NCBI RefSeq assembly: GCF_008386395.1
Contig: NZ_CP043761.1
Location: 6,820,001-6,884,000 of the forward strand
Direction of reading: 5' to 3'
DNA: 64,000 bases
Source: Paenibacillus sp. 37
GTDB lineage: Bacteria > Bacillota > Bacilli > Paenibacillales > Paenibacillaceae
The notes under the pieces were generated by a model. That model was not told the DNA's origin, did not search any database, and saw only the letters and a program-made list of their open reading frames with translations. This document shows, in pieces, positions 43,846 to 53,110 of the stretch. Position numbers and translations under genes: made by a program. The first letter of the stretch is position 1; every line of letters begins with the position of its first letter.

Positions 43846-44720
43846 TAGTAGTGCACCAGACGTCTGCCAAGCAGGAAGGATACTCCCGACAGCAGCACGC
43901 AGATCAGAATAATCACAACGGCGATGGACGAAGCTTCACCTACGTTAAAGGATTCGAATGCAGACTGGTAATACATGTACAGCAACGTTCTCGTTGATCC
44001 CGCCGGTCCACCCTGCGTCATGACATTGATCTGGTCATAGGCTTGCAAGGACTGGATGGTTAGAATAATTGAGAGGAAAAATGTCGTTGGTGAGATCAGC
44101 GGCAGTGTGATACTTCTGAACTTGTCCCAACCGTTTGCCCCATCAATTGAAGCTGCTTCGAGCAGATCCGAAGGTAGATTTCGTAGCGCAACGAGATAAA
44201 ATACCATTGCCCACCCAATCGACTTCCAGAGCGTGACGATCAGAACGGCAACCAGTGCCCAGTCCGCGTCACGCAACCATCCGATCGGAGATACGCCTAC
44301 CCAGCCCAGCATAAGATTAGCGAGCCCCACTTCGGGCTCGAAGATCCAGGACCACGCAATGGACACCGCAACTGTAGGGGTGACCCAAGGTGAGAAGAGT
44401 AACGTCCGGAAGATGCCGGATGATTTGATCTTGCTATTCATGAGCATCGCAAGTGCCAATCCGCCCACAATGGTTGGGATTACACTTCCAAGTCCGAATA
44501 ACAAGGTGACTTTCAATGACCGATAGAATTCAGAGTTTGTCAGCAGATAACTGTAATTGTCCAACCCAACGAACAGCTTGTCCGGGCTCATGAAGTCCCA
44601 ATCGGTGAAACTGAGATAAACGATATATCCCAGAGGTCCCAGCCAGAAGATCAGCAACGGGATTAGAGCTGGCAGCGTAAATAGGACCGCCTCAGACTCC
44701 CTCCATAGTTTTAAACGCAA
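43845..44720 (-). CDS. ABC transporter permease (UgpA/MalF-like)
   Basis: 291 residues and six segments, with the EAA loop LLEAASIDGANGWDKFRSIT and the sugar-permease signature QAYDQINVMTQGGPAGSTRT. A TTG at 44720 lies 8 nt after AAGGAG and is the best start; a GTG at 44729 is adjacent to the SD and so too close. It is the first gene of the importer operon, with the palindrome at 44796-44815 in its promoter region. Confidence 0.88.
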   Translation of the reverse strand: MRLKLWRESEAVLFTLPALIPLLIFWLGPLGYIVYLSFTDWDFMSPDKLFVGLDNYSYLLTNSEFYRSLKVTLLFGLGSVIPTIVGGLALAMLMNSKIKSSGIFRTLLFSPWVTPTVAVSIAWSWIFEPEVGLANLMLGWVGVSPIGWLRDADWALVAVLIVTLWKSIGWAMVFYLVALRNLPSDLLEAASIDGANGWDKFRSITLPLISPTTFFLSIILTIQSLQAYDQINVMTQGGPAGSTRTLLYMYYQSAFESFNVGEASSIAVVIILICVLLSGVSFLLGRRLVHY

Positions 44721-44795
44721 ATCCCCCACTCCTTACTGTCCAATTTTTCTTTAATGATTGGGAATTTTTGAGTATAATCAGCTTTATATTTATTC

Positions 44796-44815
44796 TGTAC
44801 AAAATTGATTGTACA
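44796..44815. promoter_or_regulatory. Candidate operator of the GbsR-like regulator
   Basis: TGTACAAAATTGATTGTACA: perfect 7-bp arms TGTACAA/TTGTACA around a 6-bp spacer, in the middle of the 198-bp divergent promoter region between the importer and regulator genes. Confidence 0.6.
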
Positions 44816-44918
44816 CTCGTATTGAAAATTCTAATTCCGGCTTATGTTAAAATTGGAGCAAGTCATGTAAAATATGAGGCAGCTAGTGGGAACGCTATCA
44901 TAAACCAGAGGTGACATT

Positions 44919-45491
44919 GTGGGAAAAGAAACCGCCGGGAACCCGAATCATTCTTCGTTACCTGATCGGCATGCGCTGAGGGAGAGAGTTATTGAGGCCA
45001 TCGCCAATACGATGGATCTATATGGGGTTAATCATACGTTTGGCAAATTGTACGGCATCATGTATTTTGAGGATCGACCGATGACACTTGAAGAGATGAA
45101 GACCTCGATGAATATGAGCAAGAGTAACATGAGCTATGCGGTTCGTTCGCTTACAGAATCACAGATGATCTATAAACTGGAGGAAAAGAAGGATCGCCAG
45201 GATCAGTATCTGGCTGAGACTGACTTTTATCGCACATTCCAGAATTTCTTCGGAGCCAAGCTCCAACGGGAAGTAGATGTCATGTTAGAAGGCATTCATG
45301 AGGTCATTCCTGACCTGTCGGCAATGATCCTTTCGGAACATACCTCTTCTGAAGATCGAGACGATGCACTGCGTGATCTGCACAAACTCCAACATGCGGA
45401 GCAATACTACGTCTGGCTACAAGGATTTGTGGATCAGTTGCGGGACGGTAAGTTTTACGAGAATGCTGCACACACGCCCGATAAAGAGTAG
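44919..45491 (+). CDS. GbsR-like (MarR superfamily) regulator
   Basis: 190 residues. The helix-turn-helix region LYGVNHTFGKLYGIMYFEDR with MTLEEMKTSMNMSKSNMSYAVRSL is typical of GbsR-type repressors, which in Bacillus respond to choline. The start is GTG 44919 with SD GAGGTGAC. It is divergent from the Ugp-like importer and therefore probably its repressor. Ligand choline or a related quaternary amine is a guess from family and from the SMR gene in the target operon. Confidence 0.85.
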   Translation: MGKETAGNPNHSSLPDRHALRERVIEAIANTMDLYGVNHTFGKLYGIMYFEDRPMTLEEMKTSMNMSKSNMSYAVRSLTESQMIYKLEEKKDRQDQYLAETDFYRTFQNFFGAKLQREVDVMLEGIHEVIPDLSAMILSEHTSSEDRDDALRDLHKLQHAEQYYVWLQGFVDQLRDGKFYENAAHTPDKE

Positions 45492-45583
45492 TACAACTGC
45501 GTAAACAGAATAACTAATGGGTGACCCAGGCGCTAACGAACCTAGACGATCTGACGTACCAATGTTGAGTCACACTAAACCGC

Positions 45584-45635
45584 AAAAAGGAGCTGTTCCT
45601 AGCCAATGCATGGCTTTTGGAACAGCTCTTTTTTT
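45584..45635 (+). terminator. Terminator after the GbsR-like gene
   Basis: AAAAAGGAGCTGTTCC pairs with GGAACAGCTCTTTTTTTT around an inner CCAATGCATGG hairpin. Strong T-run on the plus strand. Confidence 0.88.
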
Positions 45636-45731
45636 TATTCTATCTATTGTATTGTCATATCCTATCCGTCATTAGGGGTTCTTTTTTTCTATGCTACTGC
45701 GTTAATGCCCCCTTTTTTTCTTTTAAAAATA

Positions 45732-48700
45732 TTACTTTTGCGCTGCAGCTTCGATATCTGCATATGCCCAGTGTGTAGCTGGTACATCACTGAACGTTGG
45801 CGTAACTGCGCCAGTTAGGGGTGTGCGGTTGAACAATACATTCAGCACTTTCACCGCTTCAGCACGGGTCAGCTTACTGTCCGGTTTGAATGTACCATCG
45901 TTGTAACCAACCATCAGGCCAGCAGATTGCACGTATGCAATCGCATCTGCTGCCCACAGGGCTGCGGATACATCTGTGAAGGAAACTACTGTTCCATTCA
46001 CGGTTGTTGAATTCGCTTGTTGCTGCATCCAGCGATACGCAATGGTAGCCATCTGTGCACGGGTGATCGAACCTTCCGGTGCAAATTGAGTGTTGCTCAT
46101 GCCATTCATGATGCCAGCGGATTGCGCTTTTTGAATCTCACTTGTTGCCCAGTGTGTCGCAGATACATCCTTGTAGCTCACACCATTAGTAGAACCTGCT
46201 GCCGGTTCAGTTGGAAGATTGCGAGCCAGCATAGCTGCCATCTGTGCACGGGTTACGAATGCATCTGGACGGAAGTCAGTACCGAAACCTTGGATGTACG
46301 GTTGATGTGTACTTTGTGAAGCTTTCAGTCCATCCACAACCACGAGGGTGAACGTACTGAATTTGGTTACGGTAAATTCGATGCCTTCGCTGTTATTCGC
46401 GAGTTGCACCAATTTGCCTTGAATCAATTCTTTTGTGCCGTCACTGTGTTCGATATAGATCGCCAGGTTGTCCAATGCTTGCTGACGAGCAGCCGGATCA
46501 GTTGGCAGACTGTCACGCAGTGGCAACGTAAGTGTCACTTCGCGGCTCTGCATATTCGTGTCGATCTCTACTGGACGAGCCAGTACGCGTACATTCGTGT
46601 TTGGAGCAACCTGTTGGATCAATTGCTCTTTCTTCGCACGTTCTTCGACTTCTTTGCGCTCCGATTCCTTTTTCAAAGGTACAACGCGGAAGTACAAGTC
46701 TTGATCGAATCCAGCGATGGAACTCGTCGGAACGGAAATCACTACATTTTCAGTAGAGATTTCAAGTTTCAGCGAACCCTCATTCAGTTCTTTCACCGCT
46801 GCCTTGGGTACTTCAATACGTGTCTCGGACACGGCATCTTTGGTGTCTGGAATCACGATGCGTGCGGTGTTCATATTCAATTGTTTTGCTTTTTCCACCG
46901 ATTCCTTGGCAATCGCTTCGGTCATTTTCACCAAGTCCTTGATCGTGCCGTTGGTTTCGGTTGTACGGGTAATTGGTGTCTTTGTCAGGTTGATGCCGTT
47001 TGTTCCATTAACGTCAACCACGATCTGCTCTTGTTTCGTTGTTGGTGCGGGTGTAGAGGTTACTGGTGTGGTCGTGGACGATCCGCCACCTGTGCTACCA
47101 CCCGGGTTAGGCGTTGGAGTATTGCCATTATCTGTGCTGCTATCACCATTCTGTGTAAAGACAAACTTCACAGCGCGGCCTGGCAGTTCATCGCTGATTG
47201 CTTTGTAACGAACCCATACCGTTTTGTTGCCGCTAAGGTCCATTTTTTGAATGAAGGCAACATCAATCCAGTGCAGCTTATTGTCAAAGGATATCTCCAT
47301 CGTGCTGTCCAAGCCCATTAGGGTGTTATTGATATCATTGCCCTTCACATCTGGAGCCGTAAAGAATCGGTTAAATACATATTGCAGATTCCCAACATCC
47401 TCGTAACTGTCTTGTTCATTTAGGACCCATTCAGCCAATTCCTTCTGGCCTTCAGGACTGAGTTCTGCCCTTTTGGATAAATCAAGAGCGCCTCTAAGAT
47501 TAAATTTGTATTTGCTGAAGAATGCTTCACCTTTAATCTGATTTTTCATTGCTACATCAAGCCACTGATCCATTCGTGGTATAGAGGTAGCTTGCTCAAA
47601 TGAATCGATAGGCATAGAGAGGAGATTCAGGACAATATCAGGATCAACAATATCCCCTTTAGACACTCCTTCCAACCTTTCGAATGCAACTAGATGCAAG
47701 TAATTATATGCCAGTACACCTTTATCTACTTTGCTACGTTCCAAATGTTGTTGTCCAAGGCTGCGTAACACATATGTCTGTTGGTCATTAAAGTGATTAG
47801 GTCCATTTACTAATTGCTGAGCGAGCAGATCCAGCTTATTCCTAAGAACACTGAGTTCCCTCTGCTCCCAAACAGATTGTGCCAATACACCAAGTTCAAT
47901 CATATATTGGACCTGTTCTTTGTTTTTATAATCTTTATTTACATAGTCGATCAGGAATCCCGCAATGAAATCTCTAACCTGTAAGGATAAAGCTCCGTAT
48001 CCGTTAGGCAGAGTAATACCCAGATCAGGATCTTCCATAGCCATTCGCATTGCTTCTATATTACTGTTGCTCTTTGCAGTATTTAAGACAGTTAATGGAT
48101 CTTCATTATCATCAGGGAAAAATTTATTAAATGCAGTCTGAATTGCTTCGAAACTTGCATATCCACCAAGTGGTCTTTCGGTAAGCATATGGTCTGCCAA
48201 TTGTTTTTGCTCTTCGGAAGTGAGATTATCCAATTTGCTGACATCCAAAGGGAATGTTCCAAGTGGAATCTCCACGTCTTCATCCGAATTATACCTCTCA
48301 ATATCTCCCTGAATTTCTAACATATTTATTAACTTTTTCAACATTTCTTCTGATGTTTCTACTTTGTTAATAAAAGGGGTTTCATCCAGTGCTGATTGCG
48401 TATAATTCAGTATCTCCGAGATATCGAGTTTTTTTGTGAGTTTACGCTCATATCTAAAAGCTGCCATACGTCTTTCAACTTCGGAGGAATCGAGATAATA
48501 GTGAATAAGTTCATAGTATTCATCATCTGCTTCTATATCATTGAATTGTTGCTGTATTCGTTCGGCTTGCTTATTAAAAAATGCATCAAGGATTTCTCTG
48601 GAGTCAGTTCCTCCAATTTTGTGAGGAAGCTCCATGGCTTGCAAGGCTAACTGCACTACATATTGGACTTGTTCCTTACTCTTATACCTACTAGATGCTG

Positions 48701-49766
48701 GCGGACTTGATTCCTCCAACATATACTTTGCAATTTCAGATTGTTCTTCTTCAGATAATGATTCAAAATCCGGAGTAGCAATGAAATTTTTGTTACTAAG
48801 CAGCTCTATTACTTCTGGGATGAAATCGGTAATAGGATCCTGATCTTTTTTCTCTTTGATATCGTTAAATTGCTCCAACAAGGCTGAACTATTGGGTTCG
48901 AAAAACGCATCAAATTCTTTCTGAACTTCGGATACCGTTTCATAACCGTTTTGCGGCTTATGATCAATCATCCATTGAGCCAGTTCTTCTCTCTTTTGAT
49001 CATTTTCTTCAATGGCCTCCATTTTCTCCATCTGAACTGGAAAAGGGACTATACTGGAGTCCATGGTACTCATCATTCTGGTCATTCGATTATGTTTCAT
49101 CATGGAGTTTAGTGCTTCGTCCATATCCGATACATTGTTAGGAGTATTAATTGGTCGATATTCATCGATTAATGTTTTCATAAAATTAAGCTGTGAACCG
49201 TAAGGTACAGAATCTTGTGATCTGTTTATGGAAGCCCCAAACATAGCAATATTCATATACATTGGTTTATCGACACCGCTCAACATGTTATAGACAACGC
49301 TTGCCTCAACCATTGGCTGTGCTTCGTCATACGGTAGAAAACCTCCCGCCTGACTATACAATCCATATACCTCATCCAAAAGATATTCTGCATTATTTGA
49401 ATTCATCACTTTAGGCATTTTTAACAAGTTATATAGGAGTGCAAAAACATACTCAACTTGGCTTTGACTCTCATAATCTACCTCCCGTGGTAGCAAAAGA
49501 ATTATTCCTCGAGTCAGTTCTTTCTTTTGCTCATCATTCAGCAGGTTATAGGTGGTGGAAATATCGGTCATATCTATCAAACTGCCGCTCTCCAACATAC
49601 CCTGAACTTCTGGAATAGCTACTTCAATATCCTTATCTGAACTTCTGATTTGGTTAAGTTGGTCCAACGGAGTAAATGGGTCAGCACTTGCAATCCCACC
49701 AACACTAACCACCTGTAATAACAAAACAGCAATTAAAAGGTAGCTTATAAGCTTTTTGTAAACCAT
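45732..49766 (-). CDS. Surface protein with three ~257-residue repeats and three SLH domains
   Basis: 1344 residues. Signal peptide to about residue 28 (GGIASADP). Residues about 31-802 form three tandem repeats of about 257 residues, each with a module A (LNDEQKKEL...QSQVEYVFALL; 77, 337, 593) and a module B (QKREELAQWM...VQKEFDAFF; 257, 515, 770). A Ser/Thr/Pro/Gly linker lies at about 875-912, then a beta-rich region of the kind seen in Paenibacillus surface proteins, and SLH domains from about 1160 to the end (FRPDAFVTRAQMAAMLAR, ITRAQMATIAYRW, LTRAEAVKVLNVLF). SLH domains bind pyruvylated wall polymer. The repeat family is not recognised. Monocistronic. Confidence 0.85.
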   Translation of the reverse strand: MVYKKLISYLLIAVLLLQVVSVGGIASADPFTPLDQLNQIRSSDKDIEVAIPEVQGMLESGSLIDMTDISTTYNLLNDEQKKELTRGIILLLPREVDYESQSQVEYVFALLYNLLKMPKVMNSNNAEYLLDEVYGLYSQAGGFLPYDEAQPMVEASVVYNMLSGVDKPMYMNIAMFGASINRSQDSVPYGSQLNFMKTLIDEYRPINTPNNVSDMDEALNSMMKHNRMTRMMSTMDSSIVPFPVQMEKMEAIEENDQKREELAQWMIDHKPQNGYETVSEVQKEFDAFFEPNSSALLEQFNDIKEKKDQDPITDFIPEVIELLSNKNFIATPDFESLSEEEQSEIAKYMLEESSPPASSRYKSKEQVQYVVQLALQAMELPHKIGGTDSREILDAFFNKQAERIQQQFNDIEADDEYYELIHYYLDSSEVERRMAAFRYERKLTKKLDISEILNYTQSALDETPFINKVETSEEMLKKLINMLEIQGDIERYNSDEDVEIPLGTFPLDVSKLDNLTSEEQKQLADHMLTERPLGGYASFEAIQTAFNKFFPDDNEDPLTVLNTAKSNSNIEAMRMAMEDPDLGITLPNGYGALSLQVRDFIAGFLIDYVNKDYKNKEQVQYMIELGVLAQSVWEQRELSVLRNKLDLLAQQLVNGPNHFNDQQTYVLRSLGQQHLERSKVDKGVLAYNYLHLVAFERLEGVSKGDIVDPDIVLNLLSMPIDSFEQATSIPRMDQWLDVAMKNQIKGEAFFSKYKFNLRGALDLSKRAELSPEGQKELAEWVLNEQDSYEDVGNLQYVFNRFFTAPDVKGNDINNTLMGLDSTMEISFDNKLHWIDVAFIQKMDLSGNKTVWVRYKAISDELPGRAVKFVFTQNGDSSTDNGNTPTPNPGGSTGGGSSTTTPVTSTPAPTTKQEQIVVDVNGTNGINLTKTPITRTTETNGTIKDLVKMTEAIAKESVEKAKQLNMNTARIVIPDTKDAVSETRIEVPKAAVKELNEGSLKLEISTENVVISVPTSSIAGFDQDLYFRVVPLKKESERKEVEERAKKEQLIQQVAPNTNVRVLARPVEIDTNMQSREVTLTLPLRDSLPTDPAARQQALDNLAIYIEHSDGTKELIQGKLVQLANNSEGIEFTVTKFSTFTLVVVDGLKASQSTHQPYIQGFGTDFRPDAFVTRAQMAAMLARNLPTEPAAGSTNGVSYKDVSATHWATSEIQKAQSAGIMNGMSNTQFAPEGSITRAQMATIAYRWMQQQANSTTVNGTVVSFTDVSAALWAADAIAYVQSAGLMVGYNDGTFKPDSKLTRAEAVKVLNVLFNRTPLTGAVTPTFSDVPATHWAYADIEAAAQK

Positions 49767-50146
49767 GTAATCTGTTCCTCCCTATCTCATGTTTTTTTAC
49801 ATATAAATTCAATCTATCTGATACGTAAGGCCTATTGTAGTGCACTGCAATAAACAGAATCTAAACAAAAAAAGTAAATAAAAGGAAAAAGATCCACCCT
49901 GTAGTGCAAAAACAGGATAGATCTCAATTTTTTTCGCCAAAATTCATCATTTTATTTTTAAAAAAAGTATTCTTTTGGACCTATATAACTCTGGCTCTTA
50001 AATCAGGGTGTACCCGCCATCCACATACAATGGAACTTCACAGCAAAAAAACGAGAGACAGATCACCTGATATCAGGCATATCTGCATCCCGTCTTTGTC
50101 ACATCACATTCCAATCTGACCCCATACGATCTCAATGGTCGCCTAC
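49767..50146. promoter_or_regulatory. Intergenic region between SLH gene and glycerate kinase gene
   Basis: No gene is seen. It holds the SLH gene leader and two hairpins. One at about 49889-49933 (GATCTATCCTGT/ACAGGGTGGATC on the minus strand followed by TTTTTCC) may be a second minus-strand terminator; the other is at 50043-50093. Confidence 0.5.
50043..50093 (-). terminator. Terminator of the glycerate kinase operon
   Basis: Minus-strand stem AGACGGGA..CAGAT..CCTGA / TCAGG..ATCTG..TCTCTCG, then seven T. Mostly paired over 40 bases, with a few G-U pairs. Confidence 0.75.
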
Positions 50147-51304
50147 CTAAGAAAGTAGACCCAGCCTCAGTACTCTTGCAATATTCTCGATGGTACGTTC
50201 CACATTCTCCGGGCCTTCTCGCAATAGTCGATCCAGATCTGCTGCCCCAGGCACAATACCAAATATGGCATCGATGCCTTCCGCGTAGAGGGTGTCGATC
50301 CCTTCGCCCACATAGCCTGCAAGAGCAATCACAGGTTTACCCGCTTCCTTGGCTGCCCGAGCAACACCATAGGGGGTTTTGCCAAATTTCGTTTGGAAGT
50401 CGATACCGCCTTCGCCCGTAAATACCACATCCGCAGCAATCAACTTTTCACGCAACTCAGTATATTCAATGACAATCTCAATCCCTTTACGTAATACAGC
50501 CTGTGTAAAAATCAAGAGTCCTGCGCCCAATCCACCCGCCGCTCCCGCTCCTTGTACATCTCGGATATCTTTGTGTAGCTGCTGTTTCACCACATCTGCA
50601 TAATGGGACAGATTCACATCCAGCTGTTCAACCATCTCTGGAGTTGCCCCTTTTTGTGGTCCAAACACCCTTGATGCGCCATGCTCCCCACATAGGGGAT
50701 TGGTCACATCACAGGCCACAATGAACTCCACTTCCTGCAAACGCTCATCCAGACCGGATACATCAATCTGAGCCAGTTGATCCAGAGCCCCGCCACCACG
50801 CGCAAGCGGCTGACCCTGTGCATTCAGAAACTTCGCACCAAGTGCTTCAGCCATGCCAGCCCCACCATCGTTGGTCGCGCTACCACCAATGCCAATGATG
50901 ATCTTGCGTATGCCAAGGTCTAGACATGCGCGAATCAACTCGCCTGTTCCATAGGTTGTCGTCCGGAGCGGGTCCCGGGTGTCCTTGGCAACCAAGTGGA
51001 TGCCGCTGGCCGACGCCATTTCGATGGCCGCCATGGTTCCGCCACCCAGAATGCCATACTGCGCAGTGACTGTCTGACCCAATGGTCCGCTCACCTCGTG
51101 CTGGTGAAGGACCCCGCCGGAAGCGTCCACAAGGGACTGCACCGTACCTTCCCCACCATCTGCCATAGGTACATGAATATAGCTTGCCGTCGGGTATATT
51201 TTACGCAACCCTTTTTCCATCGCAATACATACTTCTTTCGCTGTCATGCTTTCTTTGAACGAATCCGGTGCCAGAACAAATGTCTTCTCTCTAGTCTCTC
51301 TCAT
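50147..51304 (-). CDS. glxK: Glycerate kinase (GlxK/GarK family)
   Basis: 385 residues. Family signatures: FVLAPDSFKESMTAKEV at the N-terminus, PMADGGEGTVQSLVDA, IGIGGSATNDGGAGMAEALG (phosphate loop), FTGEGGIDFQTKFGKTPYGV. It phosphorylates D-glycerate to 2- or 3-phosphoglycerate in the cytoplasm. It starts 3 bp after the Lrp gene stop with only a weak SD (AGGAT), so it is probably translated by coupling. Regulation by the adjoining Lrp protein is likely. Confidence 0.9.
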   Translation of the reverse strand: MRETREKTFVLAPDSFKESMTAKEVCIAMEKGLRKIYPTASYIHVPMADGGEGTVQSLVDASGGVLHQHEVSGPLGQTVTAQYGILGGGTMAAIEMASASGIHLVAKDTRDPLRTTTYGTGELIRACLDLGIRKIIIGIGGSATNDGGAGMAEALGAKFLNAQGQPLARGGGALDQLAQIDVSGLDERLQEVEFIVACDVTNPLCGEHGASRVFGPQKGATPEMVEQLDVNLSHYADVVKQQLHKDIRDVQGAGAAGGLGAGLLIFTQAVLRKGIEIVIEYTELREKLIAADVVFTGEGGIDFQTKFGKTPYGVARAAKEAGKPVIALAGYVGEGIDTLYAEGIDAIFGIVPGAADLDRLLREGPENVERTIENIARVLRLGLLS

Positions 51305-51307
51305 ATC

Positions 51308-51742
51308 CTAAAGGAGAACACGGTTTTCCATAATATTTTTCATGCTGATATGGGATTTGGAGGGTCCCAGCTTCACCAGTGAATCCTGAAATCCGGCAAG
51401 TTCTTCAATGGACGCCGTCTGCACTTTGATCAGATAGTTATACTCACCGCTAATCCGATAGACATCCGTGACTTCGATAGCCTGTTCACAGAACTGGACC
51501 AACTCGTCGCAATGCTCTGTTTTGAGCAAAATAAACGTCGTGGTTCCACGGTTTAATTGGGCTAAATTATAGATGGTTGAATATCCTGTTATCACACCTC
51601 TCTCCTCCAGTTTCAGGATTCTTTCCTTAACCGAAGGTTGGGACATGTTAATTTCTTTGCTTATCTGTGCAACGGGAATACGTGCATGATGTTGCAGCAA
51701 GCGCATAATCTGCTGATCGATTTCATCTATCATGTGTTCCAT
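51308..51742 (-). CDS. Lrp/AsnC-family transcriptional regulator
   Basis: 144 residues. The N-terminal HTH reads DEIDQQIMRLLQHHARIPVA with EINMSQPSVKERILKLEERGVI, and the C-terminal RAM domain IEVTDVYRISGEYNYLIKVQ. SD GGAGG lies 7 nt from the ATG. First gene of the lrp-glxK unit and divergent from a VOC gene. The effector is probably an amino acid (family knowledge); glycine or serine would fit glycerate metabolism, but this is a guess. Confidence 0.9.
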   Translation of the reverse strand: MEHMIDEIDQQIMRLLQHHARIPVAQISKEINMSQPSVKERILKLEERGVITGYSTIYNLAQLNRGTTTFILLKTEHCDELVQFCEQAIEVTDVYRISGEYNYLIKVQTASIEELAGFQDSLVKLGPSKSHISMKNIMENRVLL

Positions 51743-51902
51743 TTGTAAACCTCCGAATCGTTGGCTTATTTAATAAGGTTTTCCTGATAAATTAGCTAAA
51801 AATAGTTAGATTTCATCTCATTATATCCTTTGATATTGTATGGTTCCAATGCGATATCAACCCTATACTTTAGAATACAATCTGAAGAAGGAGCGATGTA
51901 AT

Positions 51903-52370
51903 GTGAGTGTTATTGGACTTGCACATGTAGCCATTCAGGCTCGTAATTACGAAGATACTCTGGCGTTTTATACAAAAGTATTGGGATTCAAGGTAGGTCA
52001 CTCCTGGAGCTTGCCTTCCTTCCACATTACCGAGGCATGTATGCTGATCTCTCCGGATCAGCGTACATGTATTGAGGTATTTGATCCAAAAGCAGTCATT
52101 CCCGCCGAGGGTGAACCTGCCACCTCTCCCGAAGCGGTCCGGCACGGCGCACTGTTACATTTCGCCTTTTACGTGCATGATGTAGAAGATATCTATGAGC
52201 GAGCGCTCGCCCATGGAGCCAAGTCCTATGTTGAACCGGATTGGATATCGCTTGGCGAACCTGCACTTCAGGTTAGAAATGCGCTTGTTCACAGCCCCAA
52301 TGGTGAAGTGATCGAATTCCTTGAAGAGATTAATTTCGACAGATCCTCATCCTCACCATCATCCATATGA
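51903..52370 (+). CDS. VOC-superfamily (glyoxalase-like) protein
   Basis: 155 residues from GTG 51903, with GGAG 9 nt upstream. Two beta-alpha-beta-beta-beta modules: VIGLAHVAIQARNYEDTLAFY (metal His first), CIEVFDPK, HFAFYVHDVEDIYERALAHG and PNGEVIEFLE (terminal metal Glu). It may be a lyase, dioxygenase or resistance protein; the function is not resolvable. Divergent from the Lrp gene. Confidence 0.82.
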   Translation: MSVIGLAHVAIQARNYEDTLAFYTKVLGFKVGHSWSLPSFHITEACMLISPDQRTCIEVFDPKAVIPAEGEPATSPEAVRHGALLHFAFYVHDVEDIYERALAHGAKSYVEPDWISLGEPALQVRNALVHSPNGEVIEFLEEINFDRSSSSPSSI

Positions 52371-52381
52371 AGTACACAAAC

Positions 52382-52415
52382 AGCCTGTTGCCTCGTCATC
52401 CGTGGCAGCAGGCTA
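52382..52415 (+). terminator. Hairpin after the VOC gene
   Basis: AGCCTG-T-TGCC / GGCA-G-CAGGCT with an 11-nt loop, followed by ATTTC. The T-tract is poor; moderate terminator. Confidence 0.55.
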
Positions 52416-52459
52416 TTTCATGGTTGAGTTTCCTTGGAGCATCAGCATACGCACCTACC

Positions 52460-53014
52460 CTACTCCTGCTCTGTATTCCCCAGTGTATACTCGCTCAATT
52501 TCCCTTCATAGACCAGTTGCAATCGTTCACTCTGGCGAAAATCATCCGGTGTCACCAGCGCAGGCAGCTTGTTCCACAGCTTGATGCCTGAACGCTGTAG
52601 AATCTCGGCTACAAATTGGGAGCAGAAGTAGGAGTTGCTGAACTCCACCGGCTCCTTGAGCGTAATACCAATCACGCCGAGCAGATTGTACATATATTTC
52701 TGGCGGCTGCGGATGAAGATGTGCAGCACGCGTTTCATCTTTTCCACTTCACGATCCGTCACCTGAAGCTTGTATATGACACATGTGGTATTGGGATACT
52801 TGCTGTATGTACCTGTCTGAATATTTTCCTTCACAAACCCGCCATTCAGCGGATTACTCGGATGCTTGCGGCCGAAGCTGTACAGCTCGGTTAACTCCCG
52901 GTCAAATGAGATCGATGCGTGATTATATGGCGCTCGGGTATAGCTCTGAATAACCTTGGTAAACAGCGTTCCTGTATTCGTAAGCAGGATATAGATGGAG
53001 CGTTCATCTGTCAT
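52460..53014 (-). CDS. Permuted NlpC/P60-like (YiiX/YebB-type) cysteine hydrolase
   Basis: 184 residues. His in APYNHASISFD (about residue 38) precedes the Cys in SYFCSQFVAEIL (about 132), the permuted order of papain-like YiiX-type enzymes. No signal peptide. Members cleave amide or thioester bonds; the substrate is unknown. ATG 53014 has AAGGGG 10 nt upstream; an earlier ATG at 53035 lacks an SD. Confidence 0.75.
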   Translation of the reverse strand: MTDERSIYILLTNTGTLFTKVIQSYTRAPYNHASISFDRELTELYSFGRKHPSNPLNGGFVKENIQTGTYSKYPNTTCVIYKLQVTDREVEKMKRVLHIFIRSRQKYMYNLLGVIGITLKEPVEFSNSYFCSQFVAEILQRSGIKLWNKLPALVTPDDFRQSERLQLVYEGKLSEYTLGNTEQE

Positions 53015-53110
53015 AGCAAAATTTCCCCTTATCAAGTTGGCACTATTCCTTCATAATAACATAGGTACCCTATAATGGAATCTTACTTTGAATAAGCAGG
53101 TGATCGGTAC

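Noticed and set aside
46404..47321. Long open frame (305 codons) on the plus strand
   Set aside because: Antisense to the SLH-protein gene, no SD, composition rich in His/Cys/Arg typical of a shadow frame.
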